A DNA stretch of 14,877 nucleotides from an uncultured Opitutales bacterium (GCA_937920335.1 CALGUT010000144.1:1-14877), one strand, 5' to 3'; shown: positions 6,791 to 14,877, counted from the first letter of the stretch. Notes: generated by a model from the letters alone, not told the origin. Translations and numbers: made by a program.

Positions 6791-8359
6791 TTACCTTCCG
6801 CTCAAGTTCGTACGCTTGTCCCAGGCCGCGTGTTTCTTTGCCAGCTCGGTGACTTTATCGGACATCTTGGAAGCTAGGTTGTGCAGCTCAGTACCGTCTT
6901 CGGCAAGATTGTAGAGCTCCCAGGGTTGTCTACTTACCGATACCAGCTTCCAGTCACCGACTCGGGCGGCACGGCCTTTGTTGTGTGCCCAGAAGAGTTC
7001 CTCAGGTGGTTGCCAGTTTTCGGGCGCTCCTTTGAGGATACTGAGAAATGAGTGGCCTTCAAAAGGGAGGATGCCGGGCCTCGGTGAAGGATCGAGTCCG
7101 GCGATGTCCATCAGCGTCGGCATGATGTCGAGCACGGTGGTGAGCTCGTGGCTCAAGGCTCCGTGCTGGCTTTTAACGAGTCCGGCAGGCCAGGACATAA
7201 TGAGCGGCGAACGCGTTCCTCCCTCATGGTCGTGCTGTTTGAAAAGGCGGAAGGGTGTGTTGGAAAGGTTGGCCCAGCCATAGCCGTAGGACTGCCAGGT
7301 CGATTGGTCGCCCGGCATTATGTCGGGTAGGTTACCCGGCCTTACTGGACGGTTGAGACCATCGGTCGTAAAGGGCTTCGTCCAGGAACCTGTTCGGGTC
7401 GGTGGGTACTCCACGTGGCAGCCGCCGTTATCCTGTTGGTAAATGAAGAGGGTGTTGTCGAACTGCCCCGTCGCCTTCAGGTGATCGACGATGCGCCCGA
7501 TGTTGCGGTCCATACAGGTAATCTGTGCTGCGTAGACTTCCATACGGCGTTCCTGCCAGGCTTTGTGAACTTCGTCCTCCCACGCTGGCACTTCAGGATC
7601 ACGCGGCGATAGCTCCCAGTTCGGATCGACCAGGCCGAGCTCTTTCATCTTGGCGTGGCGAGTCTTGCGAAGCGCGTCCCAGCCTTCAGAGAAACGACCC
7701 TTGTAGTGGGCAATATCTTCGGGTCTGGCGTGGAGCGGCCAGTGGGCTGCGTTGTAAGCCACGTAGAGAAAGAACGGTTTCTCGGCCGGGTTTTCCTTTA
7801 TAAATTTCAAAGAGTAATCGGTGATGGCGTCGGTCTGATAATAGTCAGGATTATTCTTCCATTCGTAGGTACGGTCTTCGCCGTTTTCATTGAGGTCCGC
7901 AGGTGCGAAGAAGTCGGTCGTGCCATGGTAGGTTGCATAGGTGCGGTCAAAGCCTCGTTTATGAGGCGCGCTCGGGCCATGAGGTTCAGCGGGGTCGGAA
8001 AGGTGCCACTTTCCAGACATGTAAGTCTGGTAACCGGCTTCTTTCAATGCTTGTGGTAGCATGAGAATGTCGTTCCGGAAACCACCGGTTGATGAGCCGT
8101 CTACGAGGGGAGTTTTTGGATAGAGACCGGTCAGTAGACTGGCGCGTGTCGGCCAGCACATGTTGTGAACATAGAAGTTGGTAAAACGCAGACCGTTGTT
8201 TGCCAGCTTGTCCAGCACGGGCGTATCGATTTCTCCGCCGTAGCTGCCGAGATCTGAGTATCCCATGTCATCCGAAATGATCAGAACAATGTTGGGTGGA
8301 TTTCCCTTGGCTGTTAAAACCGAACCTAGGCAGGCGAGGAGTAAGACAAAACGTTTCAT
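6791..8359 (-). CDS. Secreted arylsulfatase-like S1 family sulfatase
   Basis: This 522-residue protein starts at ATG 8357-8359, where a signal peptide begins (M-K-R-F-V-L-L-L-A-C-L). An upstream in-frame extension to 8599 is rejected because it is read through the neighbouring sulfatase gene. Catalytic elements are all visible: metal ligands D30-D31 (S-D-D-M-G-Y), Cys68 in C-W-P-T-R as the formylglycine precursor, S-G-K-W-H-L with active-site Lys and His, A-A-H, and D310-N311 in Q-D-N-G-G. It hydrolyses sulfate esters, probably on a sugar, and needs maturation by a formylglycine-generating enzyme. The start is 25 bases downstream of the other sulfatase's stop, so the two are very likely one operon. 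The sugar position attacked cannot be told. Confidence 0.92.
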   Translation of the reverse strand: MKRFVLLLACLGSVLTAKGNPPNIVLIISDDMGYSDLGSYGGEIDTPVLDKLANNGLRFTNFYVHNMCWPTRASLLTGLYPKTPLVDGSSTGGFRNDILMLPQALKEAGYQTYMSGKWHLSDPAEPHGPSAPHKRGFDRTYATYHGTTDFFAPADLNENGEDRTYEWKNNPDYYQTDAITDYSLKFIKENPAEKPFFLYVAYNAAHWPLHARPEDIAHYKGRFSEGWDALRKTRHAKMKELGLVDPNWELSPRDPEVPAWEDEVHKAWQERRMEVYAAQITCMDRNIGRIVDHLKATGQFDNTLFIYQQDNGGCHVEYPPTRTGSWTKPFTTDGLNRPVRPGNLPDIMPGDQSTWQSYGYGWANLSNTPFRLFKQHDHEGGTRSPLIMSWPAGLVKSQHGALSHELTTVLDIMPTLMDIAGLDPSPRPGILPFEGHSFLSILKGAPENWQPPEELFWAHNKGRAARVGDWKLVSVSRQPWELYNLAEDGTELHNLASKMSDKVTELAKKHAAWDKRTNLSGR

Positions 8360-8384
8360 GAATGGGGTAGGGTGTTTAAACGAA

Positions 8385-9977
8385 TTAGCGGGTCTGAGTC
8401 GTGACTGCTTCTTTGTAAGTTTCTCGCTGCTCATTGAGTGCGACTGAGTAATTGGCGGTTTTTTGACGGAGGTCTTCGAGGAATTGTGTATCGCCCATTT
8501 CTTCGATCCTGTTTTGCGTCTCACCGGGGTCTGCGTCCAGGTCGAACAGCATTTCAAATTCGGGCTCGCGGTTTGAAAAATCCACGCTCTGTTCGTCATA
8601 GGGTTCTACGCCGTCATACATGCGAATGTATTTCCACTTGCCGATGCGAATGCCTTCTTGGAAAGGATTGTCGCGACCTGTGTAGAGACTCTCCAGAAAC
8701 AGTTTACTTCGCCAGGACTTGGTTTCTCCATAAACGAGCGGTTTCAGGCTTTTTCCGTCCATAAAATCGAGTGGTTCTACGCCGGCATAATCGAGAATCG
8801 TGCGAGGGATATCGAGGCTGGATACGAGTTGATCCATGGTCTTGCCGCGCTGGGCGGATGGCGCGCGCGGATCGTAAATGAAACAGGGAATCTTGGAACT
8901 CAGATCGTAGAGGAGTGATTTTCCTCCCATGCCGTATTCTCCCATCAGTAGTCCGTGGTCGCTGCCATAGACGATGATAGTGTTATCCATGAGACCTCTT
9001 TGCTCCAGTTCCTTTAAGAACTGGCCGATGGTGTGATCGATACCAGTGATAGTCTGGTAGTAACGGATGTGATGTTCCAGATTGGTGGTGCGGGTGTAAC
9101 TGTATTGGTAGGTTTGCGTCTTTCGGCCTTTGTCCTGATCCAGGATAAACTGAGGGATGTAACGATAGGGATCGGTCGCTGTGTCTTCAGGGATTTGAAT
9201 ATCGATATCGCGGTAGAGGGTATCGTAGTAGGGGGTGCCTTTGAGGGCGGGGTTCTCATTCGCTGGACGCGTCATTTTTCGCCAGTCTTCGTAGTCCTCG
9301 AACATACTGGTCGTTTGAGATCCGTGGGGTGTGTTCAAACTCACCGATAAGCAAAAGGGTTTATCCTCAGGGAGAGCGTTGAGAAAGCTTCCCATGGCTT
9401 CTCCCATGATGGGTGTTATCATCGTTCCCTCCGCTTTATGATAGGGGATGGTGCTGGGACTCTCAGAATTTTTTGGGAAAAACTTGGTCCAGCCATCATG
9501 ACCCCACCAGTAGTCGAACTTATCCTCGGCGTTGCCTTTGAAGGTGTAGTATTCGATTCCGATCTTGCCAACAAATCCGGTGTGATAACCGGCTTTGCGA
9601 AGTAGCGCTGGGTAGGATCGTTCCCATTGATCCTCAGTTAGCTGGTAGCTGGAGGTGAAGCCGATTCCATGAACTCGCTCGTGCATCCCTGTAAATAGAG
9701 ACACGCGACTCGGGGAGCACACCGGTTCGGCGACGTAGGTATTGCTGAAACGGACGGACTCCGACAACAGACGGTCAATATTGGGTGTTTGAACAAACGG
9801 ATGTCCCATCGCACCGAAGGTATTGTCCCTTTGATCATCCGTGAGCAGGAAGATGATATTTGGTCTTGCCGCATCCGAGCTGGATGAGGTTTCAGAAGCG
9901 ACTTCTCCATTCTTTTTCGTGCAGCCAAACAAGGCGGCGATTAGCGAGAGGGTTAGGAGTAGTGCAGGGCGCTTCAT
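8385..9977 (-). CDS. Lipoprotein sulfatase, S1 family
   Basis: This 530-residue sulfatase starts with M-K-R-P-A-L-L-L-T-L and a probable lipobox L-F-G-C at 16-19, followed by a Ser-rich linker; membrane anchoring at Cys19 is likely. The catalytic domain begins at P-N-I-I-F-L-L-T-D-D (metal ligands D47-D48). Cys87 in C-S-P-S-R is the formylglycine precursor. F-V-G-K-I-G supplies the active-site Lys but lacks the His of the common G-K-W-H motif. T-P-H-G-S and D340-H341 (S-D-H-G) complete the site. It is the first gene of a two-sulfatase unit, with the second start 25 bases after its stop. A TTGACA box lies about 70 bases upstream. The substrate is unknown; its low similarity in loops to the next sulfatase suggests a different sulfate position. 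Confidence 0.92.
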   Translation of the reverse strand: MKRPALLLTLSLIAALFGCTKKNGEVASETSSSSDAARPNIIFLLTDDQRDNTFGAMGHPFVQTPNIDRLLSESVRFSNTYVAEPVCSPSRVSLFTGMHERVHGIGFTSSYQLTEDQWERSYPALLRKAGYHTGFVGKIGIEYYTFKGNAEDKFDYWWGHDGWTKFFPKNSESPSTIPYHKAEGTMITPIMGEAMGSFLNALPEDKPFCLSVSLNTPHGSQTTSMFEDYEDWRKMTRPANENPALKGTPYYDTLYRDIDIQIPEDTATDPYRYIPQFILDQDKGRKTQTYQYSYTRTTNLEHHIRYYQTITGIDHTIGQFLKELEQRGLMDNTIIVYGSDHGLLMGEYGMGGKSLLYDLSSKIPCFIYDPRAPSAQRGKTMDQLVSSLDIPRTILDYAGVEPLDFMDGKSLKPLVYGETKSWRSKLFLESLYTGRDNPFQEGIRIGKWKYIRMYDGVEPYDEQSVDFSNREPEFEMLFDLDADPGETQNRIEEMGDTQFLEDLRQKTANYSVALNEQRETYKEAVTTQTR

Positions 9978-10026
9978 GGGTAGTCTAAAAATCTACGGAA
10001 TCTGATCAATAGTATGGACGGAAATC

Positions 10027-10053
10027 AGTAGAGATACGAACCAGCTCTGTCAA
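10027..10053 (-). promoter_or_regulatory. Candidate promoter of the two-sulfatase unit
   Basis: On the minus strand a perfect -35 box TTGACA (10048-10053) is followed after 15 bases by TCTACT (10027-10032), which matches four of six -10 positions. The spacer is shorter than ideal. It lies about 50 bases upstream of the ATG at 9977. The position is sensible, but the -10 box is weak. Confidence 0.35.
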
Positions 10054-10089
10054 ATGCTAGTCTCGCTAATAGGTATCGCTGAGTGTATA

Positions 10090-10112
10090 TTGATACATCT
10101 CGCCCGTATCAA
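10090..10112. promoter_or_regulatory. Inverted repeat upstream of the sulfatase promoter, possible regulator site
   Basis: TTGATAC (10090-10096) and GTATCAA (10106-10112) are perfect 7-base inverted complements with a 9-base spacer. The centre is 48 bases upstream of the candidate -35 box for the two-sulfatase unit. Such symmetry and position suit a dimeric activator, but no regulator gene for this block is in the window. It could also be chance. Confidence 0.4.
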
Positions 10113-10252
10113 AAACGGAGATTAGGACGAGATGACTCCTTGTTATGGCATTTAAGACACCAGAGCGGCGCGGGCGGAGGGTGCTGCCCTACCTAGAAAT
10201 ACCATCCGGATATTTTGGCATCATTCGACATCACAGTCGGAATCGATCGTGG

Positions 10253-12280
10253 CTATCTGGCGGAGTAGGTGAACTTCAGTGACGGTTTCCCTTGATCGGT
10301 TCTCCAATAGGTGAGGGTAAAGGGATGTACGCCTTTTTCCAAAAGGATGTTTCCTTTGGTAGTCCGCTTACCTTCGATCATCGATTCATTATCGACGACA
10401 ACCGCATCATGAACCCGAAGAATAGCCCCTGAATCAGCATTAACGTTGAAGGTGTGGATGCCTGTTTTTGCGATGTCCAGGTAGCCTTTGAATTCGACCA
10501 CAATAGCGTCATCTCGTGTGCGGATCCCGAGATTGATCTCTTTGGAAGTCCCAGTTTTTGCAGGTGTCAGATCGGCCGTTTGAGGAACCCAGGGAAAATC
10601 GCCCTCATAAACACTCCATTGAATGTCACTATCAAACCTCTCGGTTTTGATTCCGGGAACGGGCGCTTTGTCGTAAGGGCGTGGGGCTTCTCGGCTAGGC
10701 ATACGAATCTGGAGCACGCGGTCTTTCATCCGTTGTTCCAGTTCTGTGAAGTATTCGCTGGTTCCAGCCAGGTCCTCCAGCTCGCGGGGGTCTTTGCTGA
10801 GATCAAAGATCTGAAAATTGTCCTCGTGGCTTTGAATATCGACGCGTTTCCCCTTGAACCCGTCTACGAATACAACCTGTTGTTGATTTCGTGGATTGCC
10901 TCGGTAGGCGGCGGAAAATTCTGGGTAAGACGGCGTGGCCTGACCATTGAGATACTCAATGTAGATCGTGCTTTCGCGGGGTGTGCCTTTGCCGGTGAGG
11001 TAGGGGAGGAGTGATACTCCATCCGTGATGGCCGGACTGACGAGGCCCGCAGTCTGTGCCAGGGTTGGTAGCCAGTCATGGAATTGTGATGGCGTTTGGT
11101 TGATGGCCGCGGCGGGGATCTGACTTGGCCAGCGCACGAGGGTTGGCATGCGTATCCCTCCGTCCAATACGTCTCGTTTCACGCCTTGGAATGGACCGTA
11201 GGAATCAAAAGAATTGGCTTTGTATCTTAGGCCTTCCAGGTAGCTTTCTTCGTGTGGACCGTTGTCGCTGGTGAAGACAACCAAAGTGTCTTGGTCGATG
11301 TTCAGGTCTTTCAGGGTCTTGATGAGATCACCCATGGTTGAGTCGATACGTCGAACCATCGTTGCGAATCGTTTTTCGACCTCGGTCCAGGTCTGGTTCG
11401 CGTAGTCTGGATGTATCCACGAATCGATGGGACCATCGTCAGTTGTGGTGATCATGTTGCCCGGCTCGCCGAGCCATTGGACGCCTCCCTTAAGCCCGCC
11501 ACCGTCAGGGTAGGGACCGGTAGGAATGTGGAGCGCTGCGTGCGGAGTGCTGTGGGACAGATAGAGAAAGAAAGGCTGCTCGGGGTTGTCCTCCCGATGT
11601 TCAACGATCCAGTTTTTTGCAAAGGCAGTGAAGAGATCGGTGGTGTAGGCGCCTTCGAGTTCTTCGAAGAGTTTTTTGTCGTTGTGAAAGATGGGTTTAC
11701 CGGTGCGATGGAGCTCTGAATCCCCCCGTGGATAGTCATGGGCGGGATATTGCGTATGACCGTCGCGGTGCTTCACGTAACCGAAGAACTCGTCGAAACC
11801 TCGTTTCGTTGGGTAGGCCGTCCATTCACTGAAATCGTATTTTTCGCGATCCCCGCCGGGCAGGCCATACTTGCCCACCATGGCTGTTCGGTAACCCGCG
11901 GTTTGCAAAACGGTGCCGAGAGTGTGGAAATCGGCCAAGGCTTTGTCGAACTGGTTGTCGCGAATCGGTTCGTGGCCCTGATGGCGGCCTGAAAGTAAAG
12001 AAGCACGGGACGGTGCGCAAACGGGGGCCGGGCAATAGTGCTGCCGGAGCTGCATGCCTTCGGCAGCAAATTTGTCGAGCATGGGGGTCGCATGACGGCG
12101 ATCTTCGTCGCGGGAGTTTTGGTAGAAGACACCGAGATCTCCCCAGCCGAGGTCATCGACTAGGACGAAGATGATGTTGGGTTGATGATGGTTTGCTTGG
12201 GCGCTTCCCCAGCTTGTTAGCAAGCAGAGGCATACGAGTAAACAGGTGAAGGGGTGTGGGAATCGTGAGTTGTGGATCAT
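10253..12280 (-). CDS. Secreted sulfatase with C-terminal PA14-like domain
   Basis: This 675-residue protein is about 150 residues longer than the other two sulfatases. A signal peptide covers 1-29 (cleavage near A-Q-A). The catalytic domain has metal ligands D42-D43 (V-D-D-L-G-W-G-D-L-G), Cys88 in C-A-P-S-R (formylglycine precursor), V-G-K-Y-G-L in place of G-K-W-H, S-T-P-H and D339-N340 (S-D-N-G-P). G-F-D-E-F-F-G-Y fits the arylsulfatase-A-like branch that carries G-K-x-G-L. From about 555 to 672 a beta-rich tail (V-E-F-K-G-Y-L-D-I, then N-A-D-S-G-A-I-L-R-V) resembles a PA14 carbohydrate-binding domain and may hold the enzyme on its polysaccharide. It lies upstream of the other sulfatases on the same strand, but a 275-base gap suggests a separate promoter. 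Confidence 0.92.
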   Translation of the reverse strand: MIHNSRFPHPFTCLLVCLCLLTSWGSAQANHHQPNIIFVLVDDLGWGDLGVFYQNSRDEDRRHATPMLDKFAAEGMQLRQHYCPAPVCAPSRASLLSGRHQGHEPIRDNQFDKALADFHTLGTVLQTAGYRTAMVGKYGLPGGDREKYDFSEWTAYPTKRGFDEFFGYVKHRDGHTQYPAHDYPRGDSELHRTGKPIFHNDKKLFEELEGAYTTDLFTAFAKNWIVEHREDNPEQPFFLYLSHSTPHAALHIPTGPYPDGGGLKGGVQWLGEPGNMITTTDDGPIDSWIHPDYANQTWTEVEKRFATMVRRIDSTMGDLIKTLKDLNIDQDTLVVFTSDNGPHEESYLEGLRYKANSFDSYGPFQGVKRDVLDGGIRMPTLVRWPSQIPAAAINQTPSQFHDWLPTLAQTAGLVSPAITDGVSLLPYLTGKGTPRESTIYIEYLNGQATPSYPEFSAAYRGNPRNQQQVVFVDGFKGKRVDIQSHEDNFQIFDLSKDPRELEDLAGTSEYFTELEQRMKDRVLQIRMPSREAPRPYDKAPVPGIKTERFDSDIQWSVYEGDFPWVPQTADLTPAKTGTSKEINLGIRTRDDAIVVEFKGYLDIAKTGIHTFNVNADSGAILRVHDAVVVDNESMIEGKRTTKGNILLEKGVHPFTLTYWRTDQGKPSLKFTYSAR

Positions 12281-12373
12281 AGGTTGCAGGGATAGAAGTC
12301 GTGGTAGAGGTATTCGCCAACTAAATAATTCCGGTTGTATGCGCCGCAGAGTTCGCTAGGAATTTATGTGTTG

Positions 12374-14152
12374 ATGCTAATTTTACCCCGATGCAGTTAT
12401 TTTAAGCTTTCTTCGATTTGCAAGTTGTTGGCACTGGTTTTTGCTGGAGTCGCCTGCTTTCAAACGGCGGTCTTCGCAGCTACTGATTCGATCCATGGGG
12501 CTGCGGTTGCTGAATTCTCTTGGATACCCTTGTTGATGGGGCTGTTTGGCGGGTTGGCATTGTTCCTCTACGGCATGGACCAGATGTCGAGTGGTCTGAA
12601 GTCTGCCGCGGGAGAAAAAATGAAGGATATACTGAGTCGCTTCACATCCAATCGGGTCAAAGCGGCTTTGACGGGAAGTATGGTAACGGCGGTGATTCAG
12701 TCGTCGTCGGTTACGACGGTCCTCGTAGTAGGGTTTGTGTCTGCGGGTATCATGACGCTCAGCCAATCCGTGGGTGTGGTTATGGGCGCTAATGTAGGAA
12801 CGACGCTGACTGCCCAAATCGTAGCCTTCAAGGTTCAGAATGCGGCGTTGGCCCTCATCGCGGTGGGATTCGCACTGCTCTTCATCGGCAAGCGGGATGC
12901 GATCAAGCAACTGGGCAATGTTTTTATGGGCTTGGGCCTGGTGTTTCTCGGGATGACTCTGATGAGTGACGGCATGAATCCTTTAAGGAATTTTGAGCCA
13001 TTTCTCGACTTTATGATTACGTTGAGAAATCCGCTTCTGGGGATTTTAGTAGGAGCGGTATTCACGGGGCTGGTACAGTCTTCGTCCGCTACGACGGGAA
13101 TTGTTATTGCACTGGCGAGTCAGGGGTTGATCGAGTTACCGACGGGGGTATCGCTGATTTTCGGGGCGAATATTGGCACCTGCTTTACCGCGTTGTTGGC
13201 GACATTGGGGAAAGGCCGGGAATCTCTACAGGTCGCCCTGGTTCACGTGATTTTTAATGTCGTTGGTGTAGCTATCTGGTTTGGCTTTATTCCACAACTG
13301 GTGGACTGGGTGAGAGTGCTTTCACCGTCAGCAGAGGGTTTGAGTGGTACGATGCGATTAGCGGAGGAAGTTCCTCGGCAGATTGCGAATGCCCATGCTA
13401 TCTTCAACGTAACTAACACCCTCCTTCTTCTTCCGTTTACGACGGTAATCGCTTCATTGGTTAAGCGGATGGCCCCTATCAAGGAGCGAGAGAATTTTTC
13501 AGAACCGGAGTTTTTGGATGAAGCAGTATTGTCGGTTCCGGCAATGGCCCTGAATAATGCTCGTCTCGAAATTGCCCGTATGGGCGAACGGGTGTGCGAA
13601 ATCGTGCAGCGCGTACCCGATGCGCTGGCCAGGGATGATGAATTGTTACTCAAGGAAATCCACGCAATGGATGACCCCGTAGACGACCTTCAGGAAGTGA
13701 TATTACATTATATCGGAAGAATTCGGAAAATGGATCTGAGTGACAGTTCTAGCGATGAGATTCAGCGATTGATTATTATGGCGGATGCGCTTGAACGTAT
13801 TGGTGATGTGGTGACGGGTGATATCGTTGCGATCTGTCAGCGTCGCATGAGCCGGAGGTTGCATATGGGGCCTCAAGCGTTGGAGATGTTACAAGGGCTG
13901 CATAAGGTTCTGGAAAATTCGATGTCCGAGGTTGTAACGCTTATGCGGATACCGGATCCTGATGGCACGATTAAGGTGGTTGAGCGAAAGGCTGAGTTGG
14001 ACCAGCGTTTAGCAGCGGTTTTCCGGCACCAGGAGAAGCGATTTGGAGAAGAGAGTTCCAATCGCGTTCAAGTGTTTAGGATTGAAATGGATATCGTGGA
14101 AAAGCAGCGACGTATTTTCACGCTTATTCAACGGATTGCCGAGCAGCTCTAA
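12374..14152 (+). CDS. Na/Pi-cotransporter family protein with PhoU-like C-terminal domain
   Basis: From the ATG at 12374 the protein has 592 residues. A hydrophobic N-terminal segment is followed by the two inverted transporter repeats of the Na/Pi-cotransporter II (NptA/YjbB) family. Each repeat carries the signature Q-S-S-S: 109-112 (V-I-Q-S-S-S-V-T-T) and 235-238 (L-V-Q-S-S-S-A-T-T), each followed by G-A-N-x-G-T. From about residue 380 a soluble helical region resembles PhoU, with A-L-E-R-I-G-D matching the metal-binding E-x-x-x-D pattern. It probably moves phosphate across the inner membrane with sodium. Other in-frame starts are TTG 12335 and GTG 12368; AGGAA at 12358-12362 favours 12368 or 12374. 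It is divergent from the PA14 sulfatase, with 93 bases between. Confidence 0.9.
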   Translation: MLILPRCSYFKLSSICKLLALVFAGVACFQTAVFAATDSIHGAAVAEFSWIPLLMGLFGGLALFLYGMDQMSSGLKSAAGEKMKDILSRFTSNRVKAALTGSMVTAVIQSSSVTTVLVVGFVSAGIMTLSQSVGVVMGANVGTTLTAQIVAFKVQNAALALIAVGFALLFIGKRDAIKQLGNVFMGLGLVFLGMTLMSDGMNPLRNFEPFLDFMITLRNPLLGILVGAVFTGLVQSSSATTGIVIALASQGLIELPTGVSLIFGANIGTCFTALLATLGKGRESLQVALVHVIFNVVGVAIWFGFIPQLVDWVRVLSPSAEGLSGTMRLAEEVPRQIANAHAIFNVTNTLLLLPFTTVIASLVKRMAPIKERENFSEPEFLDEAVLSVPAMALNNARLEIARMGERVCEIVQRVPDALARDDELLLKEIHAMDDPVDDLQEVILHYIGRIRKMDLSDSSSDEIQRLIIMADALERIGDVVTGDIVAICQRRMSRRLHMGPQALEMLQGLHKVLENSMSEVVTLMRIPDPDGTIKVVERKAELDQRLAAVFRHQEKRFGEESSNRVQVFRIEMDIVEKQRRIFTLIQRIAEQL

Positions 14153-14304
14153 CGCTTACGCGGTATCCATGGATCGATGAATCGTGGGCGCTTGTGACGA
14201 TTTTTGAATCCAGGGGAATTGATGGTCCGTATTAATAGTCAAAATAACCGCACAGCCACGGGATTCATCGGATTCCTGCGTGGTGGAACACTGGACTAAA
14301 TAAT

Positions 14305-14847
14305 ATGATGAAAGTTACACTTCCTGCTAAACTCATTCCCGCGTTTGGCTTTGCCTGGCTCTTGACCTTGGCGAGCGTTGGCAGTCTCGCAGCATCTGCT
14401 GACAGGGTCACAGAGACGATCTATGTCGAGTATCGAGAGAATCACAATGATCAGTATGTTCGGGGCTACAACTCTATGAATAACGAATTGGACCGCTACC
14501 ATTACTTTAAAAGCAATTTTGAGAATACATTTACTGCTCGAGGGTATCCTGTGAACTTTGAGTTCTCCCGGTTTCCGGTCAAAGCTCCTGAAGGCGCAAA
14601 GGTCCTGCGTTTAACCTACTTGGGATTGGAATCTTTCAATCCGTTGGAGGTTCAATTGCGAATGTGGGCGAGCCTAGAGGAGCGTGGCGAAAAAACCGAT
14701 TTTGGAATCAAGTTGGTTCGTTATACACCGCGGGCGTTGCCTAGCTCGATCTCTGTCGAGCGAGATTTAGATGCCATCTACACGAAGGCAGCGCAGAAAG
14801 TAGTGAGCGATTTAGACAGTACTATACTGCCCCCGTTTAAGAGTTGA
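14305..14847 (+). CDS. Secreted protein of unknown function
   Basis: This 180-residue protein has a convincing signal peptide: hydrophobic from about 10 to 29 and a cleavage site A-S-A before D33. The mature part is about 148 residues with alternating strands and a C-terminal helix (L-D-A-I-Y-T-K-A-A-Q-K-V-V). It has no cysteines and no motif I recognise. The overall pattern is like small periplasmic or outer-membrane-associated proteins, but no family can be named. The start could equally be the second ATG at 14308. It lies 152 bases after the phosphate transporter, without an obvious Shine-Dalgarno sequence, so cotranscription is uncertain. The 30 bases after its stop, up to the window edge, show nothing. 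Confidence 0.75.
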   Translation: MMKVTLPAKLIPAFGFAWLLTLASVGSLAASADRVTETIYVEYRENHNDQYVRGYNSMNNELDRYHYFKSNFENTFTARGYPVNFEFSRFPVKAPEGAKVLRLTYLGLESFNPLEVQLRMWASLEERGEKTDFGIKLVRYTPRALPSSISVERDLDAIYTKAAQKVVSDLDSTILPPFKS

Positions 14848-14877
14848 GTTGGAATAAGCGAGTATTCTGGAAAGGAT

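Larger units (their letters stand above)
9978..10252. other. Intergenic region between sulfatases
   Basis: This is the longest gene-free stretch. It holds the candidate promoter (10027-10053), the TTGATAC inverted repeat (10090-10112) and a GC-rich stretch at about 10160-10193. Read on the minus strand, that last stretch starts GTAGGGCAGCACCCTCCGCC and looks like a degenerate dispersed element. No start codon with a convincing small gene was found. Confidence 0.5.

Noticed and set aside
8360..8599. In-frame 80-residue extension upstream of the 6791-8359 sulfatase
   Set aside because: It is read through the 3' end of the neighbouring sulfatase gene, lacks any domain, and would bury the clear signal peptide that starts at 8359.
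10454..11014. 186-codon open frame antisense to the PA14 sulfatase
   Set aside because: The opposite strand carries a clear sulfatase with catalytic motifs; the antisense frame has no start context or domain.
12335..12373. TTG start at 12335 for the Na/Pi-cotransporter
   Set aside because: It would add 13 residues without a plausible ribosome binding site, while AGGAA at 12358-12362 suits the GTG 12368 or ATG 12374. It cannot be fully excluded.
14175..14270. CGATGAATC (14175-14183) and GATTCATCG (14262-14270) as a long-range inverted repeat
   Set aside because: Nine bases separated by about 80 bases is weak, lies in an unremarkable intergenic region, and has no supporting context.

Overview
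The window looks like a chromosomal segment of a PVC-group bacterium, most likely a marine member of the Verrucomicrobiota. The evidence is the gene content: a PVC-type heme-binding cytochrome, three formylglycine-type sulfatases, a GH43-like glycosidase, a ThuA protein and a DUF4159 protein. Recognisable Shine-Dalgarno sequences are weak or absent before most starts. The assignment is an inference from family content, not from a marker gene.

Layout. 1-1021 is the 3' part of a large c-type cytochrome gene, cut by the window edge. 1226-2442 is a small stress-type module: a TetR/AcrR regulator followed by an OsmC-family protein. An identical 18-bp near-palindrome lies upstream of both genes, and in front of osmC it fills the gap between plausible -35 and -10 boxes. 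A perfect 12-bp hairpin (2472-2504) closes the module. 2590-3565 (minus strand) holds an intact DUF6090-type membrane protein and, directly upstream of it, only the last 63 codons of a second, broken copy. The broken copy stops exactly where a GH43-like glycosidase gene begins on the other strand (3568), which looks like a recombination junction.

3568-12280 is a polysaccharide-processing block. It holds a GH43-like glycosidase and a secreted ThuA protein (plus strand), then a secreted DUF4159 protein converging on ThuA. Next come a REPIN-like 23-bp inverted repeat (6662-6732), two adjacent sulfatases likely in one operon (8385-9977 then 6791-8359, minus strand), and a larger sulfatase with a C-terminal PA14-like domain (10253-12280, minus strand). 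All three sulfatases have the Cys form of the C-x-P-x-R motif, so they need a formylglycine-generating enzyme encoded elsewhere. The block most plausibly strips sulfate from, and cuts, a sulfated (probably algal) glycan. No transporter or SusC/D-like pair is present, so the substrate cannot be named.

12374-14152 is a Na/Pi-cotransporter with a C-terminal PhoU-like domain, divergent from the third sulfatase. 14305-14847 encodes a secreted protein of unknown function.

I found no tRNA, rRNA, CRISPR array, transposase or phage gene. No intergenic stretch exceeds 300 bases; the longest, 9978-10252, carries a candidate promoter, an inverted repeat and a GC-rich repeat-like stretch. The most notable non-gene signals are the duplicated TetR operator, the REPIN and the truncated-paralog/GH43 junction.
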